Source: Candidatus Providencia siddallii (GTDB taxonomy: Bacteria; Pseudomonadota; Gammaproteobacteria; Enterobacterales; Enterobacteriaceae). Taken from it: a DNA stretch of 64,000 nucleotides. The notes beneath the pieces were generated by a model, which saw only the letters and a program-made list of their open reading frames with translations, did not search any database and was not told where the DNA came from. This document shows, piece by piece, positions 1 to 9,634 of the stretch (positions within the stretch are counted from its first letter, which is position 1; each line of letters opens with the position of its first letter). The position numbers and the translations under genes are program-made. The DNA lies in the NCBI GenBank assembly GCA_001457715.1, contig CVRF01000001.1, positions 1-64,000 of the forward strand. The letters run 5' to 3'.

Positions 1-1483
1 GTATTTTATGTTTATATATGTGTTTAAGGTTTATATACAGTATAAAAATATTATCTATTTTTTATAGAAAATTTGTAAATATTTATTAATATTTTATTTT
101 GAGCATCAGATAAAAAGATATATAATCTGGATATATATGATATGCAGATATATAATTTTTTGAAGTTTTTTAAAATAAAAACATATTTTTTATAAAAAAA
201 ATATCAAAAGCGTTTGATAATTCAAATCTTATTTCGATATAATATTTTGTATATTATTAATTTTAAATCTATTCTAGTAGATATATTTTTATTTTTTATG
301 GTTATATTTATATTTAATATCAATTAATATAATTAAGTTATCAATATAACGCGATGTAATTTTCACATATATTTTTTATTTTTAAACGAGTTATAATTAA
401 TAGAAACGTTTTGTATATTGTTATTATTTGTTAATATGTTGCATTATATCATAATCATTGTATTATTAAATTTACTAAAATTTAAAATACGTAATATCTT
501 TTAATTTGTTGTCTGTAATTCATTTTGTTTGTTTTTGCAGTGCTATAAATATTATTTTTTTGTTCACATTATTTATATATAAAAATATATTTATTACTAA
601 AAAATACGCAAAATTACTTTATTCGTTAATAATAACTTTATTTTTATTTTTTATTATAATTTTTTTATAAAAAAATATTTTTCTAATTTTAAAAGTTTAT
701 GTGTGTTATTTATAATGATTATGTAGATAACAAGATTATTTTTATAATTTGTACGAATTTTATAAAAATAATATTACTTCATCTTGAATGAATTATTTTT
801 TGTTTGTTTAATGAATATATATTTTATATTTATTTTAATAAATATAGATGTAATTTAGAATACAGATGTATTAACGTTTATTGAAACGCTTTAACATTTT
901 TTTATTAAAAATCATCTGAGAAATTTTTCCACCAAGAATAAAACATTTGTTTTTAGTAAAATGTTATAAAGATAATGATTTTTTTTAATTAATACGTTTC
1001 TTTGTTTAATTGATCCAATTATTAACAGATTTATCTGGATTAACATAATCTTGTATATACTTATTGTACTTAATACATACGTATTTATGTTTATTTTTGA
1101 TCACGTTTTTTTTGATTTAAATAAATCATCGGTAATTGTTTCTCTTTTAACTTTAAAACTGTAAATGTTAATTTTTTTGTTAACAGGTTTTTTTATTCTA
1201 AAACATCAAAAATCCTCCATAGAACAAATAGTTTATTTAATATATGCCGCTGTTTTTATTTTTTATATATTATAAATATTTTAAAAAAAACATATTTAAA
1301 AGCACTTTTATAACATATTAAGCTTATTATTATCATTAAATAATTAATTAAAACTAATATATTATATCTACTTTGTGTGTTACACAATATTCAATAGTTT
1401 TTTATAACTAAATAAGATTTGAATAAATTTTATATTATTAAATATACACAAAATCATATTTTAATATTTATTAAATATATAAA
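1..1483. other. AT-rich spacer without recognisable gene
   Basis: About 1.5 kb downstream of lpd. All frames are broken by frequent stops, and I see no tRNA-like GC-rich arms and no DnaA-box cluster. The part around 880-1210 is slightly less AT-rich than the rest and has one short open run on the minus strand (about 1006-1104, roughly 32 codons) that I cannot assign. In E. coli the genes beyond lpd are yacH, acnB, yacL and speDE. None of these is recognisable, so this may be eroded gene sequence, but that is inference. Confidence 0.6.
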
Positions 1484-2899
1484 TTATTTAATATTTAGCA
1501 AGTCAGTAATAGTTCCTTCGTAAATTTTAGACGCCATACATATTGTTTCATAAAGAGTTGGATGAGCGTGAACAGTTAACGCTAAATCTTCAGAATCACA
1601 ACACATTTCAATAGCTAAACCTATTTCGCCAAGCAATTCACTTCCATTAGACCCAACAACAGCTCCACCAATAATACGATTAGTTTTTTTATTAAAAATC
1701 AATTTAGTGACACCTTCTGAAGACATAGATGTAATTGCACGCCCAGAAGCGTTCCATGGAAATTTAGTAACTTTATAATCGATGTTTTGTTTTTTTGCAT
1801 CATTTTCTGTTAAACCTATCCAAGCAATTTCAGGATTTGTATAAGCTATTGATGGAATAACTTTTGGATCAAAAAAATGATTTAAATTGCAAATAACTTC
1901 AGCTGCTATATGCCCTTCGTAAATTCCTTTATGTGCTAGCATTGGTTTACCTACAATATCACCAACAGCAAAAATATGAGGAATATTTGTACGCATTTGT
2001 TTATCTACAGGTATAAAACCATGATCATCAACATAAACTCCAGCTTTATCTGCATTTATTTCTTTTCCATTTGGATTTCTACCAATTGCTACTAATACGG
2101 AATCATAACGACGTAGTTCTGATTCTGTATTTTTAGTTTCTATAGAAACATAAATACCGTCATCTTTTGGAATAACAGATGTTACATTGCTTTCTAACAA
2201 CAATGTAAATTGTTTGTTTATTTGTTTAGTAAATATTTTGATTATATCTTTATCAACACCTTGTATAACCTGATCTAATCTTTCAATAATATCAACTTTA
2301 GAACCAAGCTCATGGTAAACAGTACCCATTTCTAAACCAATGATTCCTCCACCTATAATTAAGAGATTTTTTGGAATATTTTTTAATTTTAAAGCGTCTG
2401 TTGAATCCCAAATACGGTGATCTTTATAAGGAATAAATGGTATTTTAATAGGACTAGATCCAGCTGCAATGATTGCATTCTCAAAATTAATTATTGTATT
2501 ACAATCTTTTTCATTAACAATGATTTTATTCGATCCACTAAATTTACCTATTCCTTTAATAATATTAACATTACGGTTTTTAGCCATACCGTAGATATTC
2601 TTAGTTAATTGAGTTATTATTTTTTCTTTCCACAGTCTGATTTTATCAATATCAATAATTATATCATTAAAAATAACACCATGTTCAGTTAATTCTTTAG
2701 TTTCTTTAATTATTTTCGCTATGTGTAATAAAGATTTAGATGGAATGCATCCTACGTTTAAACAAACACCTCCTAAATTAGAGTGACGTTCTATTAAAAG
2801 AGTTTTTAATCCTAAATCAGCACAACGAAATGCTGCTGAATATCCAGATGGTCCTGATCCAAGTACAACTACTTGAGTTTTTATTTCATTTTCTATCAT
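1484..2899 (-). CDS. lpd: dihydrolipoyl dehydrogenase (E3)
   Basis: E3 flavoprotein that reoxidises the dihydrolipoyl group of the pyruvate dehydrogenase complex with NAD+, in the cytoplasm. The 471-residue product is almost the E. coli length (474). It shows the N-terminal FAD-binding loop GSGPSG (14-19), the redox disulfide C46/C51 in GGVCLNVGC, a central NAD-binding loop GGGIIGLEMG, the second FAD motif ending in AVGD, and the catalytic His446/Glu451 pair in HPTLYE. The ATG has an AGGGG Shine-Dalgarno about six bases upstream. It is the last gene of aceE-aceF-lpd, 125 bp after aceF. The same E3 would also serve a 2-oxoglutarate dehydrogenase or glycine cleavage system if these exist elsewhere. 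Confidence 0.97.
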   Translation of the reverse strand: MIENEIKTQVVVLGSGPSGYSAAFRCADLGLKTLLIERHSNLGGVCLNVGCIPSKSLLHIAKIIKETKELTEHGVIFNDIIIDIDKIRLWKEKIITQLTKNIYGMAKNRNVNIIKGIGKFSGSNKIIVNEKDCNTIINFENAIIAAGSSPIKIPFIPYKDHRIWDSTDALKLKNIPKNLLIIGGGIIGLEMGTVYHELGSKVDIIERLDQVIQGVDKDIIKIFTKQINKQFTLLLESNVTSVIPKDDGIYVSIETKNTESELRRYDSVLVAIGRNPNGKEINADKAGVYVDDHGFIPVDKQMRTNIPHIFAVGDIVGKPMLAHKGIYEGHIAAEVICNLNHFFDPKVIPSIAYTNPEIAWIGLTENDAKKQNIDYKVTKFPWNASGRAITSMSSEGVTKLIFNKKTNRIIGGAVVGSNGSELLGEIGLAIEMCCDSEDLALTVHAHPTLYETICMASKIYEGTITDLLNIK

Positions 2900-3024
2900 A
2901 AAAAACCCCTATAATTTATTTAATAAATAAATATTATATTAATAATATTCTTTATACAAGTATAAAGAATATTTATAATTTTAAAAGTGTAATAAATTTG
3001 TAAAAATTAATAACAAATAATATA

Positions 3025-4254
3025 TTACATTATAATTTGTCTAATATCATTTATTAATTGTTTAATTATGTTTATAAATCTAGCTCCATCTGCCCCATCT
3101 ATAACACGATGATCAAATGATAATGATATAGGTAATATAAGTTTAGGAATAAATTTATCATAGTTCCAAATTGGTTTTATTAGTGAACGAGATAAACCTA
3201 AAATTGCAGTTTCAGGTGCGTTTATAATTGGTGTAAAAGAACTAGTTCCGATTCCACCAAGATTAGATATAGTAAAACATCCATCATTTACATCAAATTC
3301 TGTCAAAGTGTTTGAATGTGCTTTATTTGATAATAATGAAAGTTCATGTGCTAATTCTATAATACCTTTTTTATTTGCTTCTTTTATAACTGGAACAAAT
3401 AATCCTTTTTGTGTATCTATCGCGATTCCAATATTTATATATTTTTTTAAATATATTTTATTACTATTTTCAGAAATTGAACTGTTTAATCGTGGCATTT
3501 TCTCAAGTGCACGAGCAACAGCTTTAATAAAAAATATTAAAATAGTTATTTTTATAGATCTTTGTTCTTTTTCAAGTTCTTTATTTTGTTGTTTACGAAA
3601 ATCTTCAACTTCAGTTATATCTATATCATCCATTAAGGTTACATGCGGAATTGTAACCCAGTTACGACTAAGATTATCTCCAGAGATTTTTTGAATTCGA
3701 TTTAATTTTATTTCTTTAACTTTGTTTAAATTATTAGAATTATTTTCAGAATGCGTGGATAAGATATTAGATAATTGATTATTAGATACTTTTTTTTCTT
3801 CAATTAATTTAATTGCTTTTTTTATATAATTATAAACATCTTCACGTAAAATTCGATTTTTACGTCCAGTGCTTTTAATATTTGATAAATTTATACAAAA
3901 TTCACGTGCGAGCTTTCGTATTAATGGCGTAGCATGTTCATATTCATTATTTTTAATGAATTTATTTGTTGTATTGATAAATTGTGATTGTTTCGAAAAT
4001 GATGGTGATTTTGAATATAAATTCATTTTTTCAAAAATCATAATTGTAGATCCGGTTTTTACTTTATCTCCAATAGCTATCTTTATTTCTTTTACAAAAC
4101 CAGAAAAAGGTGCTGGTATTTCTGTTAAAGCTTTATCGCCTTCAATAGTAATAATAGATTGCTCGGCAGAAACTGTATCTCCAACTTTTACCATTATTTC
4201 AATAACTTCTGCTTCTTTATCACCTATATCTGGGATACAAATTTCAATAGACAT
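3025..4254 (-). CDS. aceF: pyruvate dehydrogenase E2, dihydrolipoyl acetyltransferase, single lipoyl domain
   Basis: E2 core of the pyruvate dehydrogenase complex, which transfers the acetyl group from lipoamide to CoA. At 409 residues it is much shorter than E. coli AceF (630). The difference lies at the N-terminus, where one lipoyl domain remains (residues 1-75, lipoylated Lys41 in GDKA) instead of three. Next come a short linker, the E1/E3-binding domain (about 107-144) and the catalytic acetyltransferase domain (about 180-409) with the DHRVIDG motif (His382, Asp386). The ATG has an AAGAGG ribosome-binding site inside the 13-bp gap after aceE. The binding and catalytic domains are complete, so this is a domain-trimmed but plausible working E2. 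Confidence 0.96.
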   Translation of the reverse strand: MSIEICIPDIGDKEAEVIEIMVKVGDTVSAEQSIITIEGDKALTEIPAPFSGFVKEIKIAIGDKVKTGSTIMIFEKMNLYSKSPSFSKQSQFINTTNKFIKNNEYEHATPLIRKLAREFCINLSNIKSTGRKNRILREDVYNYIKKAIKLIEEKKVSNNQLSNILSTHSENNSNNLNKVKEIKLNRIQKISGDNLSRNWVTIPHVTLMDDIDITEVEDFRKQQNKELEKEQRSIKITILIFFIKAVARALEKMPRLNSSISENSNKIYLKKYINIGIAIDTQKGLFVPVIKEANKKGIIELAHELSLLSNKAHSNTLTEFDVNDGCFTISNLGGIGTSSFTPIINAPETAILGLSRSLIKPIWNYDKFIPKLILPISLSFDHRVIDGADGARFINIIKQLINDIRQIIM

Positions 4255-4267
4255 TAAACATTACCTC

Positions 4268-6925
4268 TTATGCTAAACGTGGATTAATTTTATTTGGATT
4301 AATATTATATTTTTTTATAGCATCTTCTACAATTTGTGTATCAATCTCACCACGTTTAGCTAACTGGTTTAATGCTGCTACAATAATATATGTTTTATCA
4401 ATTTCAAAATATTTTCTTAATTTTTCACGGCTATCTGAATGACCAAAACCATCAGTACCAAGCACACAAAAATCATTTTTTGGTAAATAAGCTCGAATTT
4501 GTTCCGCAAAAAGTTTCATATAATCTGTTGAAGCAACTGCTGGGGTATCATTCATAATTTGTGCTACGTATGGAATACGTGGTGTTTCTAATGGATGCAG
4601 CATATTCCAACGGTGACAATCTTGACCATTACGTGATAATTCAGTAAATGAAGTTACGCTGTAAACATCTGATCCAATATTATATTCTTCATATAATATG
4701 ATTGCTGCTTCATAAACATGACGCATCATTGACCCTGATCCTAATAATTGGACTTTATTTTTTGCACTATTAATAGATGTTAGTTTATAAATTCCTTTAC
4801 GTATACCATCTTCAGATCCTTTTGGCATACAGTGCATATGATAATTTTCATTTAAAGTTGTTATATAGTAGTAAATATTTTCTTGATTTTCACCATACAT
4901 GCGTCTTAATCCGTCTTGTATAATAACAGCAACTTCATATGCGTAAGCTGGGTCATAAGAAATACAATTTGGGATTGTTAGAGATTGAATATGACTATGA
5001 CCGTCTTGATGTTGTAAACCTTCACCGTTTAATGTTGTACGTCCTGATGTTCCACCAATTAGAAAACCACGTGCTTGTTGATCACCTGCCGCCCACATTA
5101 AATCTCCAATGCGTTGAAAACCAAATATTGAGTAATAAATATAAAATGGGATCATAGGAAGATTATTAGTGCTGTATGATGTAGCCGCTGCTAACCAAGA
5201 TGAGCCAGCACCTAATTCATTGATACCTTCTTGCAAAATTTGACCATTAAAATCTTCTTTATAATAAGTAAGTAGTTCACTATCTTGCGGGGTATATTGT
5301 TGACCTTTAATACTATAAATACCAATCTGACGAAATAAAGACTCCATACCAAAAGTACGAGCTTCATCTGCAATTATAGGAACTATGCGATTTTTTATAG
5401 ATTTATTTTTTAAAATTATATTTAATATTCGCACAAATGCTATTGTAGTTGAAATTTCTTTAGATTGTTCTTCTAATAATTGTTTAAATTCAGATAATGC
5501 TGGAATTTCTAATTTTTCATTAAAAATAGAACGACGTATTGGTAAGTACCCTCCCAAAGCTTTGCGCTGTGCGTGTAAATATTTATTTTCTTCTGATTTT
5601 TTTTCGAAAGTGACATATGGAAGATCTTCAAGTTGTTTATCAGTAAAAGAAATTTTAAGTTTATCACGAAAATATCGTAAATCATCTATATTCATTTTTT
5701 TTGTTTGATGGGCAATATTTTTCCCTTCCATTATTTTACCCATACCGTATCCTTTAATAGTTTTTGCTAATATAACGATTGGTTTATCTTGAATTTCTTG
5801 TGCTCTTTTAAAAGCAGCGTATATTTTTTTTAAATCATGTCCGCCGCGGTTTAGTTCCCAAATCTGATCATCAGTCATATCTTTTACTAACTCATTAGTT
5901 TCTTTATAACGATCAAAAAAATGTTTACGAACATACGCGCCATCTCGAGATTTAAATGTTTGATAATCACCATCAAGAGTTTCGTTCATTAATTGAATTA
6001 ATTTGCCGCTTGTGTCTTTGTGTAATAATTTATCCCAACGATCTCCCCATATTAGTTTTATAACGTGCCATCCAGATCCATTAAAAATACCTTCTAATTC
6101 ATTAATTATTTTCCCATTACCTGTTACTGGTCCATCAAGACGCTGTAAATTACAGTTTATGACAAATATTAAATTATTTAATTTATCACGAGTAGCAATA
6201 GTGATTGCTCCTTTAGATTCTGGTTCATCCATTTCACCGTCACCTAAAAATGCATAAACACGTTGTTTTGATGTGTCTTTTAATCCTCGATTTTTGATGT
6301 ATTTTAAAAATTTAGCTTGATGAATAGCATTTATTGAAGATAATCCCATAGATACAGTAGGAAATTGCCAAAAATTCGGCATTAATTTCGGATGTGGATA
6401 TGAAGGTAAACCATTACCATTAGTTTCTTGACGAAAATTATTTAATTGCTCTTTTGTTATACGTCCTTCTAAAAAAGCACGTGCATATATTCCTGGGGAA
6501 ATATGGCCTTGGAAAAATACTAAATCTCCGCCATTGTTTTTATCACCACCTCTAAAAAAATGATTAAAACAAACTTCATATAAAGCAGCTGATGATTGAT
6601 AAGAGGCTATATGTCCACCAAGTTCTAAATTTTTTTTAGATGCTCGTAAAACAGTAATAACTGCATTCCAGCGAATTGCAGAGAGAATTTTTTCTTCTAT
6701 TTCTAGATTTCCAGGGTATTCAGGTTCTTTTTCAACAGAAATTGTGTTAATATAATCCGAAGTATTAGAAGTTATAGTAATACCTTCTTGTTTTATTTCG
6801 TTTAACACTTGTTCTATGATAAACTTAGCACGATTAATACCTTCTTTATGAATAACTGATTTAATTGCTTGTATCCAATCGTTTGTTTCAGTTGGGTCTA
6901 TATCATTTTTTATTATATTCGACAC
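4268..6925 (-). CDS. aceE: pyruvate dehydrogenase E1, homodimeric type
   Basis: Thiamine-diphosphate-dependent decarboxylase that makes acetyl-lipoyl-E2 from pyruvate. The 885-residue product is nearly the E. coli length (887) and collinear with it. The ThDP motif starts with GDG at 228-230 and ends at Asn258 in VINCN. Active-site histidines H105 (GGHIAS) and H141 (QGHISPG) are present, as is the DEARTFGME region with the catalytic glutamate. The start is GTG, supported by an AAGGA element eight bases upstream and by alignment of the first residues with E. coli. First gene of aceE-aceF-lpd; the regulator pdhR, which precedes it in E. coli, is absent, so pyruvate-responsive repression is probably lost. 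Confidence 0.97.
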   Translation of the reverse strand: MSNIIKNDIDPTETNDWIQAIKSVIHKEGINRAKFIIEQVLNEIKQEGITITSNTSDYINTISVEKEPEYPGNLEIEEKILSAIRWNAVITVLRASKKNLELGGHIASYQSSAALYEVCFNHFFRGGDKNNGGDLVFFQGHISPGIYARAFLEGRITKEQLNNFRQETNGNGLPSYPHPKLMPNFWQFPTVSMGLSSINAIHQAKFLKYIKNRGLKDTSKQRVYAFLGDGEMDEPESKGAITIATRDKLNNLIFVINCNLQRLDGPVTGNGKIINELEGIFNGSGWHVIKLIWGDRWDKLLHKDTSGKLIQLMNETLDGDYQTFKSRDGAYVRKHFFDRYKETNELVKDMTDDQIWELNRGGHDLKKIYAAFKRAQEIQDKPIVILAKTIKGYGMGKIMEGKNIAHQTKKMNIDDLRYFRDKLKISFTDKQLEDLPYVTFEKKSEENKYLHAQRKALGGYLPIRRSIFNEKLEIPALSEFKQLLEEQSKEISTTIAFVRILNIILKNKSIKNRIVPIIADEARTFGMESLFRQIGIYSIKGQQYTPQDSELLTYYKEDFNGQILQEGINELGAGSSWLAAATSYSTNNLPMIPFYIYYSIFGFQRIGDLMWAAGDQQARGFLIGGTSGRTTLNGEGLQHQDGHSHIQSLTIPNCISYDPAYAYEVAVIIQDGLRRMYGENQENIYYYITTLNENYHMHCMPKGSEDGIRKGIYKLTSINSAKNKVQLLGSGSMMRHVYEAAIILYEEYNIGSDVYSVTSFTELSRNGQDCHRWNMLHPLETPRIPYVAQIMNDTPAVASTDYMKLFAEQIRAYLPKNDFCVLGTDGFGHSDSREKLRKYFEIDKTYIIVAALNQLAKRGEIDTQIVEDAIKKYNINPNKINPRLA

Positions 6926-7207
6926 TGCGTATTTCCTTAAAAGTTATCATTTATATTAAAATTATTACTTTATTTTTTAAAATTTTATTTTTTATGATAT
7001 TTTAGATTTTTTTAAAAAAAAACACAAATCATCTATATTTAATCATATTAATTTAAAATACAATTTTTTGTATAAAATATTAAAAACAATAATTAATTAG
7101 TTATAAAAACTTAATAAAATTTAAGTAAATTTATTTAATATATAAATTATTTTAATTTTATAAATTTAAAATTTATTATATTTATAATAGTTATATATAT
7201 TGTATTT

Positions 7208-8098
7208 TTAAATGAAAATCATTGATAAATCCATAGCTTTAATATTTTTAGTTAATGCTCCAACAGATATAAAATCAACTCCAATTTTTGCAATATCTTT
7301 AATTTTATCTAATGGTACGTTACCAGATACCTCTAAAAGTGCTTTACCATTTGTTATATCAACAGCTTTTTTTATCATTGTTAATGAAAAATTATCTAAC
7401 ATTATAATGTCAACACCTATATTTATAGCTTCTAACAATTCTTTTAAATTTTCTACTTCAACTTCGATAGATAATTCTGGTCGAAGTTTTCTAGCAAAAC
7501 TCACAGATTTACTAATTGACCCGGTAGATATAATATGATTTTCTTTAATTAAATAAGAGTCTGATAAACCAAATCTATGATTAAATCCACCACCAATTAA
7601 TACTGCATATTTTAATGCTGTTCTTAATCCTGGAATTGTTTTGCGTGTATCAAGTAGTTTGGTTGTTGTTCCTTCGAGTTGTTTTACATATTTATAAGTT
7701 ATTGTTGAAACAGAAGAAAGGGTTTGTATGAAATTTAATGAAGTACGTTCTCCTGTTAATATAATTTGAGATTGCCCTGTCATTTTGCAAAGAACCTGGT
7801 TTTTAGTGATAAAATCACCGTCATTTACTAACCAATTAATAATTATTTTATTACCAAGTTGATAAAAGATTTCCTCTACCCATTGTTTTCCACAAAAAAT
7901 ACCAGGTTCTCTTGTAATAATTTTTGCTGTTATTTGTGTTTCTTTATCTATAATTTTACTTGTTATATCTTGTTTATAGCATATAAATCCATCTAAATCT
8001 TCTTTAAGACTAACGTTAACCATAAAAGGAATATCAGTTTTTAATTTAGAAAAAATAATATTACGTTGTTGTTGTATACTTATTTGTCTTGTATTCAT
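7208..8098 (-). CDS. nadC: nicotinate-nucleotide pyrophosphorylase (quinolinate phosphoribosyltransferase)
   Basis: Converts quinolinate and PRPP to nicotinate mononucleotide, the step by which de novo NAD synthesis enters the common pathway. From the ATG at 8098 the product is 296 residues (E. coli 297). Conserved blocks include LTGERTSLNFIQTLS, the DTRKTIPGLR substrate-binding stretch, GGGFNHRFGLSD, the KENHI lysine region, EVEVENL and the C-terminal SVGALTK. I chose the ATG at 8098 because a GGAG lies nine bases upstream; a TTG eight codons earlier would swallow that site. ampD and ampE, its E. coli neighbours, are missing. Its strand, relative to aceE and coaE, is opposite to what I recall for E. 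coli. Confidence 0.95.
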   Translation of the reverse strand: MNTRQISIQQQRNIIFSKLKTDIPFMVNVSLKEDLDGFICYKQDITSKIIDKETQITAKIITREPGIFCGKQWVEEIFYQLGNKIIINWLVNDGDFITKNQVLCKMTGQSQIILTGERTSLNFIQTLSSVSTITYKYVKQLEGTTTKLLDTRKTIPGLRTALKYAVLIGGGFNHRFGLSDSYLIKENHIISTGSISKSVSFARKLRPELSIEVEVENLKELLEAINIGVDIIMLDNFSLTMIKKAVDITNGKALLEVSGNVPLDKIKDIAKIGVDFISVGALTKNIKAMDLSMIFI

Positions 8099-8565
8099 TT
8101 GTATCAACTCCAAAAAAAACAAGAATTGTAAAATATAATTTAAATAAAATATTTTTAGTGTAATGATTTGATGTGTAGATATTAATAGTTAGATTTAATA
8201 ATCTAACTTATTATGTATTATAATATTTATCTATTTTATATATAAATATAATATAGGTTTTTATATTTTTAAATTTATTTAAAAATAAAACTTAATTTTA
8301 ATAAATTATTTTTATATGATGTTTAATTTTATTTATATTAAATGTAAAAAAATATTATATTTAAATCAAATGGTTTTTTATATTTTTAATTTTAAACAAA
8401 AAGTTTTAAAATATACTAAATTTTAATAGATTCGTCATTAGTAAGTATATATTATATATAAACCTATTAACAAAATTATTTATATTTTAAAATTGTATTT
8501 TTAAATTATGTTACATTATATAAAATATAAATATAACTTTTACAGAATTTATAATTAATAAAAAT
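8099..8565. other. divergent intergenic region nadC/coaE with a short palindrome
   Basis: Spacer of about 470 bp between two divergently transcribed genes, so it must hold both promoters unless they are read from elsewhere. A 9-bp inverted repeat (arms 8187-8195 and 8200-8208, core GTTAGATT/AATCTAAC, four-base loop) is the only clear structure. No gene is visible. Confidence 0.5.
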
Positions 8566-9171
8566 ATGTCATATGTTGTTGCTTTAACAGGTGGTATAGG
8601 AAGCGGTAAAACAACGATATCTAATGAGTTCATAAAACTTGGTGTACCTATTATTGATGCTGATATAATTTCTAGAAAGGTTGTTGAACCTAATACTATT
8701 GCATTCAAATCTATTGTAAATCATTTTAGTAATCAAGTGGTAAGACAAGATGGATATCTTGATAGAACTAAATTAAGAGAAATTGTTTTTTCTAATGTTA
8801 AAGAAAAAAAATGGATTAATAAATTAATTCATTGTTTAATTCAAAAAGAAACTGAAAAACAAATTAAACTGATAAATTACCCTTATGTTTTATGGGTAAC
8901 ACCATTGTTAATAGAAAATGATATTTACCATTTAGCTAATAGAGTTCTTGTTGTTGATGTAACTAAAAAAGAACAAATTTCTCGAACGATTAAAAGAGAT
9001 AATATTAATATTAAACAAGTAAACAATATATTAAAAGCGCAAATAAATAGAAAAAAACGTTTGGATTATGCAGATGATGTAATTATAAATCATGATAATA
9101 ATATGAATCTTTTTAATGATATCATAAATCTTCATAATCAATATTTAAAATTATCAAGTTTAATTTATTAA
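8566..9171 (+). CDS. coaE: dephospho-CoA kinase
   Basis: Phosphorylates dephospho-CoA on the ribose 3' hydroxyl, the last step of coenzyme A synthesis. The product has 201 residues (E. coli 206) and starts MSYVVALTGGIGSGKT, with the P-loop at 9-16. It keeps the DAD stretch after the first strand, the YVLWVTPLLIEN block and the VLVVDV strand before the lid helix. It is one of only two plus-strand genes in the first 30 kb, as expected if the ancestral block (coaE opposite to secA and the mur cluster) was kept and inverted as a unit. yacG and zapD, which sit beside coaE in E. coli, are gone. No strong ribosome-binding site is visible. Confidence 0.96.
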   Translation: MSYVVALTGGIGSGKTTISNEFIKLGVPIIDADIISRKVVEPNTIAFKSIVNHFSNQVVRQDGYLDRTKLREIVFSNVKEKKWINKLIHCLIQKETEKQIKLINYPYVLWVTPLLIENDIYHLANRVLVVDVTKKEQISRTIKRDNINIKQVNNILKAQINRKKRLDYADDVIINHDNNMNLFNDIINLHNQYLKLSSLIY

Positions 9172-9634
9172 TTTTTATTTATTATTAGTTTATATCAGTT
9201 TTTATTTATTCAATAATTTAATATAAAATTAATAAAATATTTTTATAAATTATTATTAATATAAATTAATATAAATATAATTATTTAATTAAAATTTATT
9301 AATTTAGTTTTTAACTTATTATAATTTTAATAAAAATATATGAATAAATTTATTAAAATTAATTGTTCTGTTTATAAAAAATAATTATATGAAATAAAAT
9401 AGCTTATTTAGATTTTTTTGTAACAAATGGTAGTTGTTAATTGATTTATGAAATCGAATTAATAATGAGATAAATTAAAATTTATAAAATAAAAAATTTT
9501 TTATTTAATTTTATAATTATTTTATATTCTATCTTAGAATTATATTTAATTATTTATTATTAGTGATTCAATCAAATTGAATAGACTTTTTATTTTATAT
9601 TTATTTTTTAGATTGTTTCTATTGAATTTATAAT
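9172..9634. other. AT-rich spacer between convergent coaE and secA
   Basis: About 460 bp between the 3' ends of coaE and secA. I looked on the minus strand for a detached remnant of the SecA C-terminal zinc domain (Cys-rich CxCxS motif) and saw none. There is no convincing terminator hairpin. In E. coli mutT, yacG and zapD lie in this interval. Confidence 0.5.

Noticed and set aside
1006-1104. Short open run on the minus strand (about 32 codons, GTG start) with a balanced residue mix in the spacer beyond lpd.
   Set aside because: Too short, no ribosome-binding site, no recognisable family; flanking frames are full of stops. Could be a gene remnant but cannot be supported.
1-1483. Replication origin in the long AT-rich spacer.
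   Set aside because: No DnaA-box cluster, no dnaA, gidA or mnmE neighbours; AT-richness alone is not informative in this genome.
7208-8122. nadC starting at the TTG at 8122.
   Set aside because: The GGAG at nine bases before the ATG at 8098 and the family length favour the ATG.
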